Origin: Methylococcaceae bacterium
GTDB taxonomy: Bacteria > Pseudomonadota > Gammaproteobacteria > Methylococcales > Methylomonadaceae
Length of the DNA stretch: 64,000 bases
Reading direction: 5' to 3'
Assembly (NCBI GenBank): GCA_947505105.1
Contig: CANNKG010000001.1
Location: 46,476-110,475 of the forward strand
Shown here: piece after piece, positions 46,316-55,620 of the stretch
Numbering within the stretch: position 1 is the stretch's first letter
How the letters are laid out: each line of letters opens with the position of its first letter
Notes under the pieces: generated by a model
Seen by the model: the letters and a program-made list of their open reading frames with translations, nothing else
Databases searched by the model: none
Told to the model about the DNA's origin: nothing
Made by a program: the position numbers and the translations under genes

Positions 46316-48256
46316 TTAGTTATTATTTTTAAATTCATCCAAATTAATTTGAATAGCCTTAATCATAAAATTCAATTCTTTACGTTGCTGCTTCAGCGCT
46401 TCTAGTTCAGTTTCAAGTTGATGGATATTTTCAGCAATATTACCTTTGGATTCATCAATTTTTCTTAGCATTTGCAGTCGATTTTCAACCTGATGTTTAT
46501 GATTTTTGATTTGGTGCATCAGTGGCGTTAGCACACTATTACTCCAGTTGATCGCATCCTGATGTGCCTGTTTCAGAACATTACGCGCCTTCACAATCAA
46601 AGTGCTATAGAGCTTATTGATAACGATGCTTTGCTCGGTAAAGGTAGTCTTGGAACTATTGCGAAATAGCTCACCCTCTTCAAAAATTTGTTCCAACTCA
46701 AATTGATATTGTTTGATTGAAAATAATTGCGGTTCAATTTGTTTAAACCCTTGGGTTTCCTGAAATTTCTGATGAATCGCTTTAACCAGACGCCGGGTTT
46801 CATTGGTGATTTCGATCGAGTCTTGTAGTAAGTCACGCAGGTCATCAAACAGTTTACGCATGCTCTGTTTCATGCCGTAAGTGGTCAGATTTTTTGCCAT
46901 CTCATTTCGACTGTTTTTGATAATCGCATCAATCTTTTCTAACGCAAAAGAATCGATGAAGACTTTGGCTTGCTCCGCAAAAACTTTACGACTCCCTTTA
47001 AAATTCTCGATATTCGCTAAGTATAAATTTTGACCGTCACGCGTTTCGGCAAGCAGTTTGCCGGTAATTTCAGCATTATCGAAATCGATTTTTTTGAATT
47101 CATCAAGCTGCTTATGAGTATTGTTAAGCTGCGTTTCGGTTAAATTGAGCGATTCGGCGACCAAAAAACTCATGTCCCGATTAACAATATTCATCAGAAT
47201 ATGTCGACGCTGTTTAAGGATGTGCTCTGACAAGTAGGTTTCAACACCTGCCAACTGACTCTTTTCAAGCAGATTTGCATCGGATTTTACTTTTGCCAGC
47301 AAGGCCTGCTTGGCGGAAACAGGGAAAATTGCGTCTTCATGAATACCCAGCGAAATGGCTGAATTTTTGATCTGCGACTTGATAGCTGCTTTATAGCCCA
47401 GCTCTCCGGACAAATCATCCCACATTGCATCAATTTTATTCATGACCACGGCAAGCCCTTGCTTACTATTGCTACGGGCATTACACACATGGCTACGCCA
47501 CATTTCCAAGTCACTCTTAGTGACGCCCGTATCGGCCGCTAACACGAAAATGATCGCTTGCGCACTCGGGAGCATGCTCAAAGTCAATTCAGGTTCGGTA
47601 CCAAGTGCATTTAAACCCGGAGTATCGAGAATGACCAAGCCTTCTTTCAAAAGTGGATGTGGAAAGCTGATCAAGGCATGTCGCCAACACGGAATTTCGA
47701 CTTTTTCAGGATTGATAATACCCTGCTCTGCGGCTTCGCGTTCATTCCATAAACCCAATTTATCAGCTAAATGACGATCAACCTGCTTGGTCGCAATTAA
47801 TTCCTGAAAAGCTTGCTGCATCTGAGTTGGCGATGTGCAATCAAGATCAATCTGCACCCAACGCTCAGGAAGTTGTTTGTATTCGTTTAAGGAAATATCT
47901 TCAAGGCGACTTTCGATGTTCAATAATCGAATATAGCTACTTTCGGGATCGTAAAAAATCTCAGTCGGCGACATTGTCGTTCGACCGGGAGAGGAAGGCA
48001 GTAATCTGACTCCGGTTTCCGCAAAGAATAATGCATTAATGAGTTCGGTTTTACCTCGTGAGAATTCTGCAACAAATGCAAGGGTCAGTTGATCGGCGCG
48101 TAATCCTTGCAGCATGTTTAAAATGATGGTGGTACTTTGAGGATCATTTAAATCATAACGATTTCGCCATTCCAAATACATTTCTATGGACTGGATCAAT
48201 TGCTTCCGCCACTGTGAATATTCGAAGAGTTGTTGTTTAAATTCCATATGACTCAT
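46316..48256 (-). CDS. Dynamin-like GTPase
   Basis: This 646-residue protein has an N-terminal dynamin-type GTPase domain: G1 is AEFSRGKT (63-70), with Ala in place of the usual first Gly; the switch Thr lies in SPGRTTMSPT; G3 is DTPG (about 212-215) and G4 is NKID (about 271-274). Long helical stretches follow, including the C-terminal coiled coil LQMLRKIDESKGNIAENIHQ. No clear membrane helix pair is visible, so membrane action would depend on amphipathic contact. Bacterial dynamin-like proteins remodel or protect membranes; some serve in phage tolerance. The gene is solitary rather than the two-gene tandem of some species. AAAGG precedes the ATG. Confidence 0.88.
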   Translation of the reverse strand: MSHMEFKQQLFEYSQWRKQLIQSIEMYLEWRNRYDLNDPQSTTIILNMLQGLRADQLTLAFVAEFSRGKTELINALFFAETGVRLLPSSPGRTTMSPTEIFYDPESSYIRLLNIESRLEDISLNEYKQLPERWVQIDLDCTSPTQMQQAFQELIATKQVDRHLADKLGLWNEREAAEQGIINPEKVEIPCWRHALISFPHPLLKEGLVILDTPGLNALGTEPELTLSMLPSAQAIIFVLAADTGVTKSDLEMWRSHVCNARSNSKQGLAVVMNKIDAMWDDLSGELGYKAAIKSQIKNSAISLGIHEDAIFPVSAKQALLAKVKSDANLLEKSQLAGVETYLSEHILKQRRHILMNIVNRDMSFLVAESLNLTETQLNNTHKQLDEFKKIDFDNAEITGKLLAETRDGQNLYLANIENFKGSRKVFAEQAKVFIDSFALEKIDAIIKNSRNEMAKNLTTYGMKQSMRKLFDDLRDLLQDSIEITNETRRLVKAIHQKFQETQGFKQIEPQLFSIKQYQFELEQIFEEGELFRNSSKTTFTEQSIVINKLYSTLIVKARNVLKQAHQDAINWSNSVLTPLMHQIKNHKHQVENRLQMLRKIDESKGNIAENIHQLETELEALKQQRKELNFMIKAIQINLDEFKNNN

Positions 48257-48472
48257 AGCAAACCTTTAATGCTAAAGTTACCTTGGTAAAAAATAATAAG
48301 CCTCATTACTGATCTATTGTAGCTTAAATCTCGATAACTGATAGGTAATCAACTAGATTTCCCATAACTCATTTGAGTGTATGCGCCTCAAGATAAAAAA
48401 ACCAAACCATTCATTTATTCCAAGTCATTTGTCTATCTGTTCGAACATTGCTTAATCGAGTCAAAATTTAAC

Positions 48473-49117
48473 TCAAGCAATTCCAAATTTTTGTTGATAG
48501 GCTGTTATCGCCTCAAGCTGTTCCTGAGCTGCTGGAGTTACTTCCAGATATTCGATAATATTCGCTAGATTAATAATCGAAATAACCGGAATTGAAAAGA
48601 TTTGTTCAACTTCCTGAATAGCGGAACACTGATTTTGACCCAGTTCCTGGCGATCGAGCGCAATTAGCACGCCTGCCGGAATCGCATGGGCTTGTTCGAT
48701 AATCGTAACCGATTCTCGGACCGAAGTACCCGCAGTAATAACATCGTCTAAAATCAACACTCGACCTTGAAGGGGTGAGCCAACCAAGCCACCACCCTCA
48801 CCGTGATCTTTCGCTTCTTTACGATTAAAACACAGCGGAATATCTATTCCAGTCAGGGCATGATAGGCAATGGCCGTGGTGGTTACCAGAGGAATGCCTT
48901 TGTACGCAGGTCCATAGAGAACATCAATCGACAATTTCGATTGAATAAAGGCTTGAGCATAAAACTGACCGAGTTTTGCAAGTTTGGCTCCGGTATTAAA
49001 TAAGCCGGTATTGAAAAAATAGGGACTGTTTCGCCCGGATTTTAATTGAAACTCCCCAAATTTTAGAACACCGCAGTCAAGGGCGTAGTCGATAAAATCT
49101 CTTTGATAGTCAAACAT
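48473..49117 (-). CDS. pyrE: Orotate phosphoribosyltransferase
   Basis: This 214-residue enzyme joins orotate with PRPP in pyrimidine synthesis. Markers are [39 protein letters not shown] and the PRPP-binding [13 protein letters not shown]. Length and motifs match the gammaproteobacterial form. Confidence 0.97.
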   Translation of the reverse strand: MFDYQRDFIDYALDCGVLKFGEFQLKSGRNSPYFFNTGLFNTGAKLAKLGQFYAQAFIQSKLSIDVLYGPAYKGIPLVTTTAIAYHALTGIDIPLCFNRKEAKDHGEGGGLVGSPLQGRVLILDDVITAGTSVRESVTIIEQAHAIPAGVLIALDRQELGQNQCSAIQEVEQIFSIPVISIINLANIIEYLEVTPAAQEQLEAITAYQQKFGIA

Positions 49118-49222
49118 GAACGATAATTAAATTTAAATGATAGTAAAAGAATAGGTGTTGAATGGGTTAAGCAAGTTATCAACCCAAAGCTATAGAACAT
49201 TTTATATCGTTTTGCTGATGCT

Positions 49223-50362
49223 TTACGGTATAAATTTTTCTAAAATTGTATCAAGAAAATTCCAACCATTTTCGGTACACCGATAATGATTGTTGGTCGA
49301 TTCCAATAAATTATCGTTTAAACAATTTGTTAATGCAGGCTCCAGAGTTTTTGGATCCAAACCGGTCGTCGCGACATAGTGATCCAGAGAAAACCCTTCT
49401 TGCAAACGTAACTGATTCATTAAAAATTCCAGCGGAATTTCGTCCCGTTCAATGTGCTTGACCTGCCGGCCTGAATCCTTCATATAGAGTTCAGGGTGTT
49501 TATTTTTTTGGGTTCGAATGATTCCTGCAGCCTCGGCGAGCGTAATTTTTCCATGCGCCCCGGCCCCAATTCCCAAATAATCCCCAAATTGCCAATAGTT
49601 CAGATTATGCTGACATCGACGATGTTCTTTACTGTAAGCCGAAATTTCGTACTGATTGAAGCCATGCTGGAAAAGTAACTGCTGACAAGCATGTTGAGTA
49701 GCAAAAATACTCTCATCATCTGGCAACACTGGTGGAAATTTGTAGAAAAACGTATTCGGTTCCAGGGTTAATTGATAAAACGAGATATGACTTGGCTTCA
49801 AAGAGATAGCATTGGCAACATCATTTTGACTGGTGGTGATCGTTGCATCCGGCAAGCCAAACATTAAATCAAGATTAAAGTTGTCAAATCCGGCAAGATG
49901 CGCAATTTCAGCGGCACGAAACGCCTCCTTTGCATCATGAATTCTGCCTAGTCGCTTTAGAATACGGTCGTCAAAACTTTGTACCCCAATCGAAAGCCGA
50001 TTAACACCTAGTGCTCTATACTCGGCGAACTTCTGACTTTCAAAGGTTCCGGGGTTAGCTTCCAGCGTAATTTCAAGCCCCTCTTCAAACGGACAAAACG
50101 TTTGAATACCTCTAAGTAAACGAGCAAAAGATTCCGGCGCAAATAGACTAGGAGTACCCCCACCAATAAAAATACTATGGATTGGACGAGTAATTTGAAA
50201 GGTTGAAAGATCTTGCTGAAGATCAAGCAATAGCCGGTCAATATAAGCCTGCTCGGAAACCGTAGACTTAAGCTCATGCGAATTGAAGTCGCAGTAAGGA
50301 CACTTTTTGATACACCAAGGAATATGGATGTATAGACTTAGGGGGGGGCTTAACGTAACCAG
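49223..50362 (-). CDS. hemW: HemW-like radical SAM protein; start codon uncertain beside a C8 run
   Basis: The longest frame from a usual start begins only at TTG 50230, which would remove the [4Fe-4S] site. The same frame continues upstream with SPPLSLYIHIPWC and IKKCPYCDFNSH, the essential CxxxCxxC motif of HemW, so the gene truly begins near 50360. No ATG, GTG or TTG precedes that point before the TAA at 50389-50387; only ATT or CTG (50362) are available. The frame passes through eight consecutive C (50348-50341, minus strand). The rest is normal: FIGGGTPSLF, LEANPGTFE, RLSIGVQSFDDRIL and DLMFGLPDAT. HemW is a heme-binding chaperone-like protein related to HemN. I place the start at CTG 50362 provisionally. 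Confidence 0.8.
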   Translation of the reverse strand: MVTLSPPLSLYIHIPWCIKKCPYCDFNSHELKSTVSEQAYIDRLLLDLQQDLSTFQITRPIHSIFIGGGTPSLFAPESFARLLRGIQTFCPFEEGLEITLEANPGTFESQKFAEYRALGVNRLSIGVQSFDDRILKRLGRIHDAKEAFRAAEIAHLAGFDNFNLDLMFGLPDATITTSQNDVANAISLKPSHISFYQLTLEPNTFFYKFPPVLPDDESIFATQHACQQLLFQHGFNQYEISAYSKEHRRCQHNLNYWQFGDYLGIGAGAHGKITLAEAAGIIRTQKNKHPELYMKDSGRQVKHIERDEIPLEFLMNQLRLQEGFSLDHYVATTGLDPKTLEPALTNCLNDNLLESTNNHYRCTENGWNFLDTILEKFIP

Positions 50363-50475
50363 AATGAAAATAGAAAAATTAGCGAATTATGTTGTTTCAA
50401 TCACTACTCAAAGGCTGGAAGTTCTTATGCAGAAACGACAGACATTGCCAATGAGTAGTTTTAATCGAGGCAAGC

Positions 50476-50796
50476 TTAATTGACACCCTCTGCAGCGGCA
50501 AGTAATTTTACCAATTCACCTTGCTGATAAAGACTCATCACAATATCGCATCCGCCAACCAATTCGCCTGAAACATACAACTGCGGATAAGTAGGCCAAT
50601 TGGAATAAATTTTTAAAGCTTCACGTAATTCAGGCTCTTCCAAGATATTGATAAAATGATACTTGGCATTAGACGCTTCCAATGCTCGGACGGTTTGGCC
50701 TGAAAAGCCGCATTGGGGAAAGTCAGGGGAACCTTTCATAAACAAAATGACCGAGTGACTTTCAAGCAGCTCTTTAATTTTTTCGTTAATATCCAT
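50476..50796 (-). CDS. grxD: Monothiol glutaredoxin GrxD
   Basis: This 106-residue protein carries the CGFS active site (C29) in MKGSPDFPQCGFSGQ and the glutathione-binding NWPTYPQLYV and GGCDIV segments. It carries [2Fe-2S] clusters with BolA-type partners. AGAGG is placed correctly before the ATG. Divergent from argD. Confidence 0.97.
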   Translation of the reverse strand: MDINEKIKELLESHSVILFMKGSPDFPQCGFSGQTVRALEASNAKYHFINILEEPELREALKIYSNWPTYPQLYVSGELVGGCDIVMSLYQQGELVKLLAAAEGVN

Positions 50797-50877
50797 TATT
50801 GTTACCTCTAAAAAAACATTACCTAGTAATACTATCAGGTATTAACCGCTAAAAAAAGTAATTTCAGTAACTATCGC

Positions 50878-50906
50878 TTGCTTGCAAATTATTTGAAAAT
50901 TATAAT
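50878..50906 (+). promoter_or_regulatory. Sigma-70 promoter of argD
   Basis: TTGCTT (50878-50883) and a perfect TATAAT (50901-50906) are 17 bases apart. The predicted start near 50913 is a few bases before the hairpin at 50919. Confidence 0.65.
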
Positions 50907-50918
50907 TTAAAGTTTTTC

Positions 50919-50942
50919 AAGGCAGCTCCAGGCTGCCTTTTT
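50919..50942 (+). terminator. Intrinsic-terminator-like hairpin at the 5' end of the argD transcript
   Basis: AAGGCAGC (50919-50926) pairs with GCTGCCTT (50932-50939) around TCCAG and is followed by a T run to 50942. It lies between the argD promoter and its ribosome binding site, 20 bases before the ATG. It could attenuate argD-argF or protect the mRNA 5' end. Confidence 0.7.
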
Positions 50943-50962
50943 GCATTTTAGGTAACAACTTT

Positions 50963-52138
50963 ATGACTAGCTTTATCATGCCAACCTATGCACGTCTTCC
51001 GGTTACTTTCGCCAAAGGTGAAGGTGCTTGGCTATGGGATGATCATGGAAATCGCTATTTAGACGCGCTCGCCGGTATTTCTGTCTGCAATTTAGGTCAT
51101 GCCCATCCCGCAGTCCATCAGGCAATTTGCGAACAAAGTGCCAAATTGCTGCACACGTCCAATCTATACGGCGTAGCAAACCAAGAGCAACTTGCAGAAC
51201 ACTTATGCCGTTTAAGCGGTATGGAAAATGTTTTTTTCAGTAACTCAGGCGCTGAAGCAAACGAAGCGGCCATCAAGTTAGCTAGAAAATACGGCCATCA
51301 AAAAGGCGTTGATCGTCCAGCCATTATCGTCATGGAAAAAAGTTTTCACGGTCGAACACTTGCAACCTTAAGCGCCACCGGAAATGCCAAAATCCAGCAA
51401 GGATTTGAGCCTTTAGTTGAAGGCTTCATACGGGTAGCCTATAACGATTCTGCCGCGGTTGAACGCGCTATTCAATGCAATCCGAACATTGTGGCAATAT
51501 TACTGGAACCCGTTCAAGGCGAAGGGGGAATTAATATTCCAGGCGCGCAATATTTAGAGCAAATAAGAGCTCTTTGCGATCAGCATGGCCTATTGATGAT
51601 GTTGGATGAAATACAATCCGGCATGGGGCGTACCGGTAAATTTTTAGCGTTTCAACATAGTTCAATTAAGCCCGATGTCTGTACTTTAGCTAAAGCTTTA
51701 GGAAATGGCGTGCCTATTGGCGCCTGTTTAACGCGTGGTCAAGCGGCGCAATTATTTTCAGCCGGTAATCACGGATCAACTTTTGGCGGCAACCCATTAG
51801 CCTGTAGCGCCGCTTTAGCGGTTTTAAAAACCCTGGAAGATGCTAATATCATTCAATCCGCTCAAACTAAAGGCGATGTAATATGTTCAAAACTTCAAAG
51901 TCAATTGCAGTCAAACCCACATATCAAAGAAATTCGCCACTTGGGTTTAATGATTGGAATAGAATTAGATAAGCCCTGCGCAGAACTTGTTAAGCAGAGT
52001 CTTGAACAACACCTATTAATTAATGTGACTAACGACACGGTGATTCGTTTATTGCCGCCGCTGATCATTGATGAGCAACAAATTGAACTCTTAGTATCGA
52101 CACTTGTGCAGCTAATTCAAAAATTTACCGAAGAATAA
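50963..52138 (+). CDS. argD: Acetylornithine aminotransferase
   Basis: This 391-residue class III PLP aminotransferase makes N-acetylornithine in arginine synthesis. It shows [35 protein letters not shown], the [11 protein letters not shown] motif, and the PLP Lys in [14 protein letters not shown]. The ribosome binding site is TAGGTAAC. argF follows after 10 bases, so the two form an operon. Confidence 0.97.
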   Translation: MTSFIMPTYARLPVTFAKGEGAWLWDDHGNRYLDALAGISVCNLGHAHPAVHQAICEQSAKLLHTSNLYGVANQEQLAEHLCRLSGMENVFFSNSGAEANEAAIKLARKYGHQKGVDRPAIIVMEKSFHGRTLATLSATGNAKIQQGFEPLVEGFIRVAYNDSAAVERAIQCNPNIVAILLEPVQGEGGINIPGAQYLEQIRALCDQHGLLMMLDEIQSGMGRTGKFLAFQHSSIKPDVCTLAKALGNGVPIGACLTRGQAAQLFSAGNHGSTFGGNPLACSAALAVLKTLEDANIIQSAQTKGDVICSKLQSQLQSNPHIKEIRHLGLMIGIELDKPCAELVKQSLEQHLLINVTNDTVIRLLPPLIIDEQQIELLVSTLVQLIQKFTEE

Positions 52139-52148
52139 TTATAATTCA

Positions 52149-53045
52149 ATGAAACTCAGACATTTTATAAGCTTGGCCGATTTATCCGGAGATGAAATTC
52201 GCGCCTTGATTAAACGTGCCATCGAGCTAAAAGTTAAGCGTGATATCAACTATCAGCCCCTTAAAGGCAAGGTATTAGCGATGATTTTTGAAAAGTCATC
52301 GACGCGCACACGCATCTCGTTTGAAACCGGTATGATTCAATTGGGTGGTAATGCCTTATTTCTATCGCCGCGCGATACGCAACTGGGGCGAGGCGAGCCT
52401 ATCGAAGACAGCGCCAAAGTGATTTCGAGCATGGTCGACTGCATCATGCTGCGTACTTATGAGCATGCCACAGTAACCACTTTTGCGGATTATTCAAGCG
52501 TTCCAGTCATTAATGGTTTATCGGATCTATATCACCCCTGCCAATTATTAGCCGACATGCAAACCTTCTTTGAAATACGCGGTGATATTGGCGGAAAATC
52601 GGTCGCATGGATTGGTGATGGTAATAATATGTGCCATACATTTATTCAGGCTGCGACCCTTTTGGATTTTCAGCTCAATATTGCCTGCCCTCAAGGTTAT
52701 CAACCTAATCCAGAGATCGTCGCTGCGGCTGGCAACCATGTCAGATTCTTTGAAACCCCTCGGGAAGCCGCATCCAATGTCGATTTATGTGTAACCGACG
52801 TGTGGGCTAGCATGGGGCAAGAAGGAGAACAACAACAACGTGAACTTGCTTTCAAGGGTTATCAGATTGATCAATCGACAATGCAAGCTGCTAAAGACGA
52901 CGCTCTCTTCATGCATTGTTTACCTGCACATCGTGGCGAAGAAGCAACCGCCGAGGTTGTTGACGGTCCTCAAAGTGTGATTTTTCAAGAAGCGGAAAAT
53001 CGCCTGCATGCACAAAAAGCATTGCTAGAACTACTAATGTGCTGA
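52149..53045 (+). CDS. argF: Ornithine carbamoyltransferase
   Basis: This 298-residue enzyme makes citrulline from ornithine and carbamoyl phosphate. The carbamoyl phosphate loop is [10 protein letters not shown] and the active-site Cys motif is [10 protein letters not shown]. The ornithine-binding DVWASMGQE is present. It follows argD at 10 bases. Confidence 0.97.
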   Translation: MKLRHFISLADLSGDEIRALIKRAIELKVKRDINYQPLKGKVLAMIFEKSSTRTRISFETGMIQLGGNALFLSPRDTQLGRGEPIEDSAKVISSMVDCIMLRTYEHATVTTFADYSSVPVINGLSDLYHPCQLLADMQTFFEIRGDIGGKSVAWIGDGNNMCHTFIQAATLLDFQLNIACPQGYQPNPEIVAAAGNHVRFFETPREAASNVDLCVTDVWASMGQEGEQQQRELAFKGYQIDQSTMQAAKDDALFMHCLPAHRGEEATAEVVDGPQSVIFQEAENRLHAQKALLELLMC

Positions 53046-53089
53046 TAAATTAAGCTAAAGCCATCTACATTGTTTAATAAGGGATAAAT

Positions 53090-53761
53090 GTGAACAACTT
53101 ACAACGCGCAACAAGCCTCTTACTAATTCTATCGGGTTCAGTGTATGCAGAAACCATCTATCTGACCGATAGCATGGAATTTACTTTACGTGCCACCGAA
53201 AGCCCACATGGTAAAACCATGATTATGCTGCCGAGCGGCACCGAATTGGAACTTCTGCATAAAAATAACAATTCGGGCTTCAGTAAAGTCCGTACCAAAG
53301 ACGGTCAGGAAGGTTATGTGATTTCACGTCACACCACCAGCACACCGGGCAGCAAAGTATTGCTTGATCAAACTAATCAGAAACTGGCTTCTTTGATTGA
53401 AGAAAATAATATTTTGAAAGAAGAACTGATTGCCATCAAAGGTAATAATACCCAGGCGTTAACGCCTAACCAAGGTTTACTCGAAGAACGTAATCGAGCA
53501 GTACAAGAACTTGCCGAACTACAAGCCGCCTCTTCTCAGACCGTTCAACTTAAACAGCAACGTGATCAATTACAGGAACGCGCCATCAACATGGAGCGCG
53601 AACTGGAACAACTTAAACGTGAAAACCAATCGTTACAAGGCACCGAAAATCAGGATTGGTTCTTATACGGCGGCGCGGTTGCCTTTACAGGTATCTTATT
53701 CGGTTTGATCTTACCTAAATTAGGCTGGCGTCGCAGAACCAGCAGCTGGGACTCGTTCTAA
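53090..53761 (+). CDS. TIGR04211-type SH3/coiled-coil membrane protein (YgiM-like)
   Basis: This 223-residue protein has a signal peptide (ending SVYAE), a bacterial SH3 domain (about 20-90: IYLTDSMEFTLRATES, TRVRTKDG-like KVRTKDGQEGYVISRH), a long coiled coil (about 100-190), and a C-terminal membrane helix (WFLYGGAVAFTGILFGLILP) with a basic tail. The start is GTG at 53090, with AAGGGA 6 bases before; the ATG overlapping it at 53088 is followed at once by a stop. Its function is not established; envelope-associated. Confidence 0.88.
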   Translation: MNNLQRATSLLLILSGSVYAETIYLTDSMEFTLRATESPHGKTMIMLPSGTELELLHKNNNSGFSKVRTKDGQEGYVISRHTTSTPGSKVLLDQTNQKLASLIEENNILKEELIAIKGNNTQALTPNQGLLEERNRAVQELAELQAASSQTVQLKQQRDQLQERAINMERELEQLKRENQSLQGTENQDWFLYGGAVAFTGILFGLILPKLGWRRRTSSWDSF

Positions 53762-53814
53762 ACCCTTTGAATTCAATACTTATTATTTAACCCATCATCC
53801 TTAGGAAACATCTA

Positions 53815-55512
53815 ATGGCTAATTCCGGTGATAAATCCACCCGCTCTTTTTCCTCACTGGTTGTCGATGGCATGGAGCGCGCACCTAGCCGCGCTATGTT
53901 ATATGCCGTCGGTTTTAAAAACGAAGACTTTAAAAAACCTCAGATTGGTATTGCCTCGACCTGGAGCATGGTCACGCCATGCAACATGCACATCAACAAA
54001 CTGGCTGACGATGCCGCGCGTGGCGTAGACAATGCCGACGGCAAAGCAGTTATTTTTAATACGATTACCATTTCCGATGGTATTTCGATGGGCACCGAAG
54101 GGATGAAATATTCTCTGGTATCACGCGAAGTTATCGCCGATTCAATTGAAACGGTCGTCGGCTGTCAAGGATTCGATGGCATTGTCGCGATCGGTGGCTG
54201 CGATAAAAACATGCCGGGCTGCATGATTGCAATCGCACGCCTGAACCGTCCGGCCATTTTCGTTTATGGCGGCACGATTTTGCCTGGTTGCCATAATGAC
54301 AAAAAACTCGACGTTGTGTCAGTGTTTGAAGCGGTCGGTGCACGCGCCAACAATAAAATCGATGATGCGGAACTTGCCGCCATTGAAGCCAAAGCGATTC
54401 CAGGCGCTGGTTCTTGTGGCGGCATGTACACTGCCAACACCATGGCTTCCGCGATTGAAGCATTGGGCATGAGCTTGCCCAATAGTTCCGCCCAAGCTGC
54501 GATTTCGAACGACAAACGTCTGGATTGCGAACGCGCGGGCGCTGCGGTACTGGAATTGTTAAAACACAATATCCGCCCGCTCGATATCATGACCAAAAAA
54601 GCCTTTGAAAACGCGATTACGATTGTCATTGCCTTGGGCGGCTCAACTAACGCGGTTCTGCATTTACTGGGAATGGCAAATGCGGCGGGCGTCGACTTGC
54701 ATCTTGACGATTTTACGCGCATTGGCGAACACGTTCCGATGCTGGCCGACTTAAAACCCAGCGGTCGTTACTCAATGGCCGAATTAGTCGAAATTGGCGG
54801 CATTCAGCCGTTAATGAAAGAACTTTTAAATGCAGGACTTCTGCACGGCGATTGTTTAACCGTCACCGGCAAAACCCTCGCTGAAAATCTGGCGAATGTA
54901 GGATCGTATCCTGATGGCCAGGATATGATTCGCCCCTTAGATAATCCGATCAAAAAAGACAGCCATTTGGCGATTTTATACGGCAACCTAGCCACCGGTG
55001 GTGCGGTCGCCAAAATTACCGGCAAAGAAGGCCTGATTTTTTCAGGGACCGCAAAGGTTTTCGATGCCGAAGAACAAGCCTTACAAAGCATCCTGAACGG
55101 TGACATCGTTAAAGGCGATGTCATTGTAATTCGCTACGAAGGCCCGAAAGGCGGTCCCGGCATGCGTGAAATGCTTTCGCCAACTGCTGCAGTCATGGGT
55201 AAAGGCCTCGGCAAAGAAGTCGCACTGATTACCGACGGTCGTTTTTCAGGCGGAACGCATGGCTTTGTAGTCGGCCACATAACCCCTGAAGCTCACGTTG
55301 GCGGCGCTTTGGCCATTGTTCAAAACGGCGATCAAATCACCATTGACGCTGAAAGCAAACAATTAACCCTGCACGTCAATGACCATGAAATCGCGCGCCG
55401 TCTTGAAAAATGGCAGGCGCCTGCGCCACGTTATACAAGAGGCGTATTAGCTAAATATGCCAAGCTGGTAAGCTCAGCGTCGTTAGGAGCGGTCACCGAT
55501 AATTTAGACTGA
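53815..55512 (+). CDS. ilvD: Dihydroxy-acid dehydratase
   Basis: This 565-residue iron-sulphur enzyme makes the 2-keto acids for valine, isoleucine and pantothenate. The cluster cysteines lie in [16 protein letters not shown] and [26 protein letters not shown] and the C-terminal [16 protein letters not shown] are conserved. It is the shorter form, about 50 residues less than the E. coli enzyme. TAGGAAA is the ribosome binding site. Confidence 0.97.
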   Translation: MANSGDKSTRSFSSLVVDGMERAPSRAMLYAVGFKNEDFKKPQIGIASTWSMVTPCNMHINKLADDAARGVDNADGKAVIFNTITISDGISMGTEGMKYSLVSREVIADSIETVVGCQGFDGIVAIGGCDKNMPGCMIAIARLNRPAIFVYGGTILPGCHNDKKLDVVSVFEAVGARANNKIDDAELAAIEAKAIPGAGSCGGMYTANTMASAIEALGMSLPNSSAQAAISNDKRLDCERAGAAVLELLKHNIRPLDIMTKKAFENAITIVIALGGSTNAVLHLLGMANAAGVDLHLDDFTRIGEHVPMLADLKPSGRYSMAELVEIGGIQPLMKELLNAGLLHGDCLTVTGKTLAENLANVGSYPDGQDMIRPLDNPIKKDSHLAILYGNLATGGAVAKITGKEGLIFSGTAKVFDAEEQALQSILNGDIVKGDVIVIRYEGPKGGPGMREMLSPTAAVMGKGLGKEVALITDGRFSGGTHGFVVGHITPEAHVGGALAIVQNGDQITIDAESKQLTLHVNDHEIARRLEKWQAPAPRYTRGVLAKYAKLVSSASLGAVTDNLD

Positions 55513-55522
55513 TCTTAATATT

Positions 55523-55547
55523 TAAGGGTAGGCAGTGTCTACCCTTA
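55523..55547 (+). terminator. Hairpin after ilvD
   Basis: TAAGGGTAG (55523-55531) pairs with CTACCCTTA (55539-55547) around a 7-base loop, 10 bases after the ilvD stop. No T run follows, so the efficiency is uncertain. Confidence 0.5.
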
Positions 55548-55620
55548 CCCTTCCCTCTAAATAGGTCTGATCCAGTCCGCATCTTGCGATCTCACACCTA
55601 CACCTCATTCGCCCATCGCT

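Noticed and set aside
50893..50910. ARG box at the argD promoter
   Set aside because: TGAAA and ATTTA arms are spaced six instead of four and mismatch the ArgR consensus.
54264..54722. 152-residue open frame opposite ilvD
   Set aside because: It is antisense to a well-supported enzyme gene and has low-information composition.
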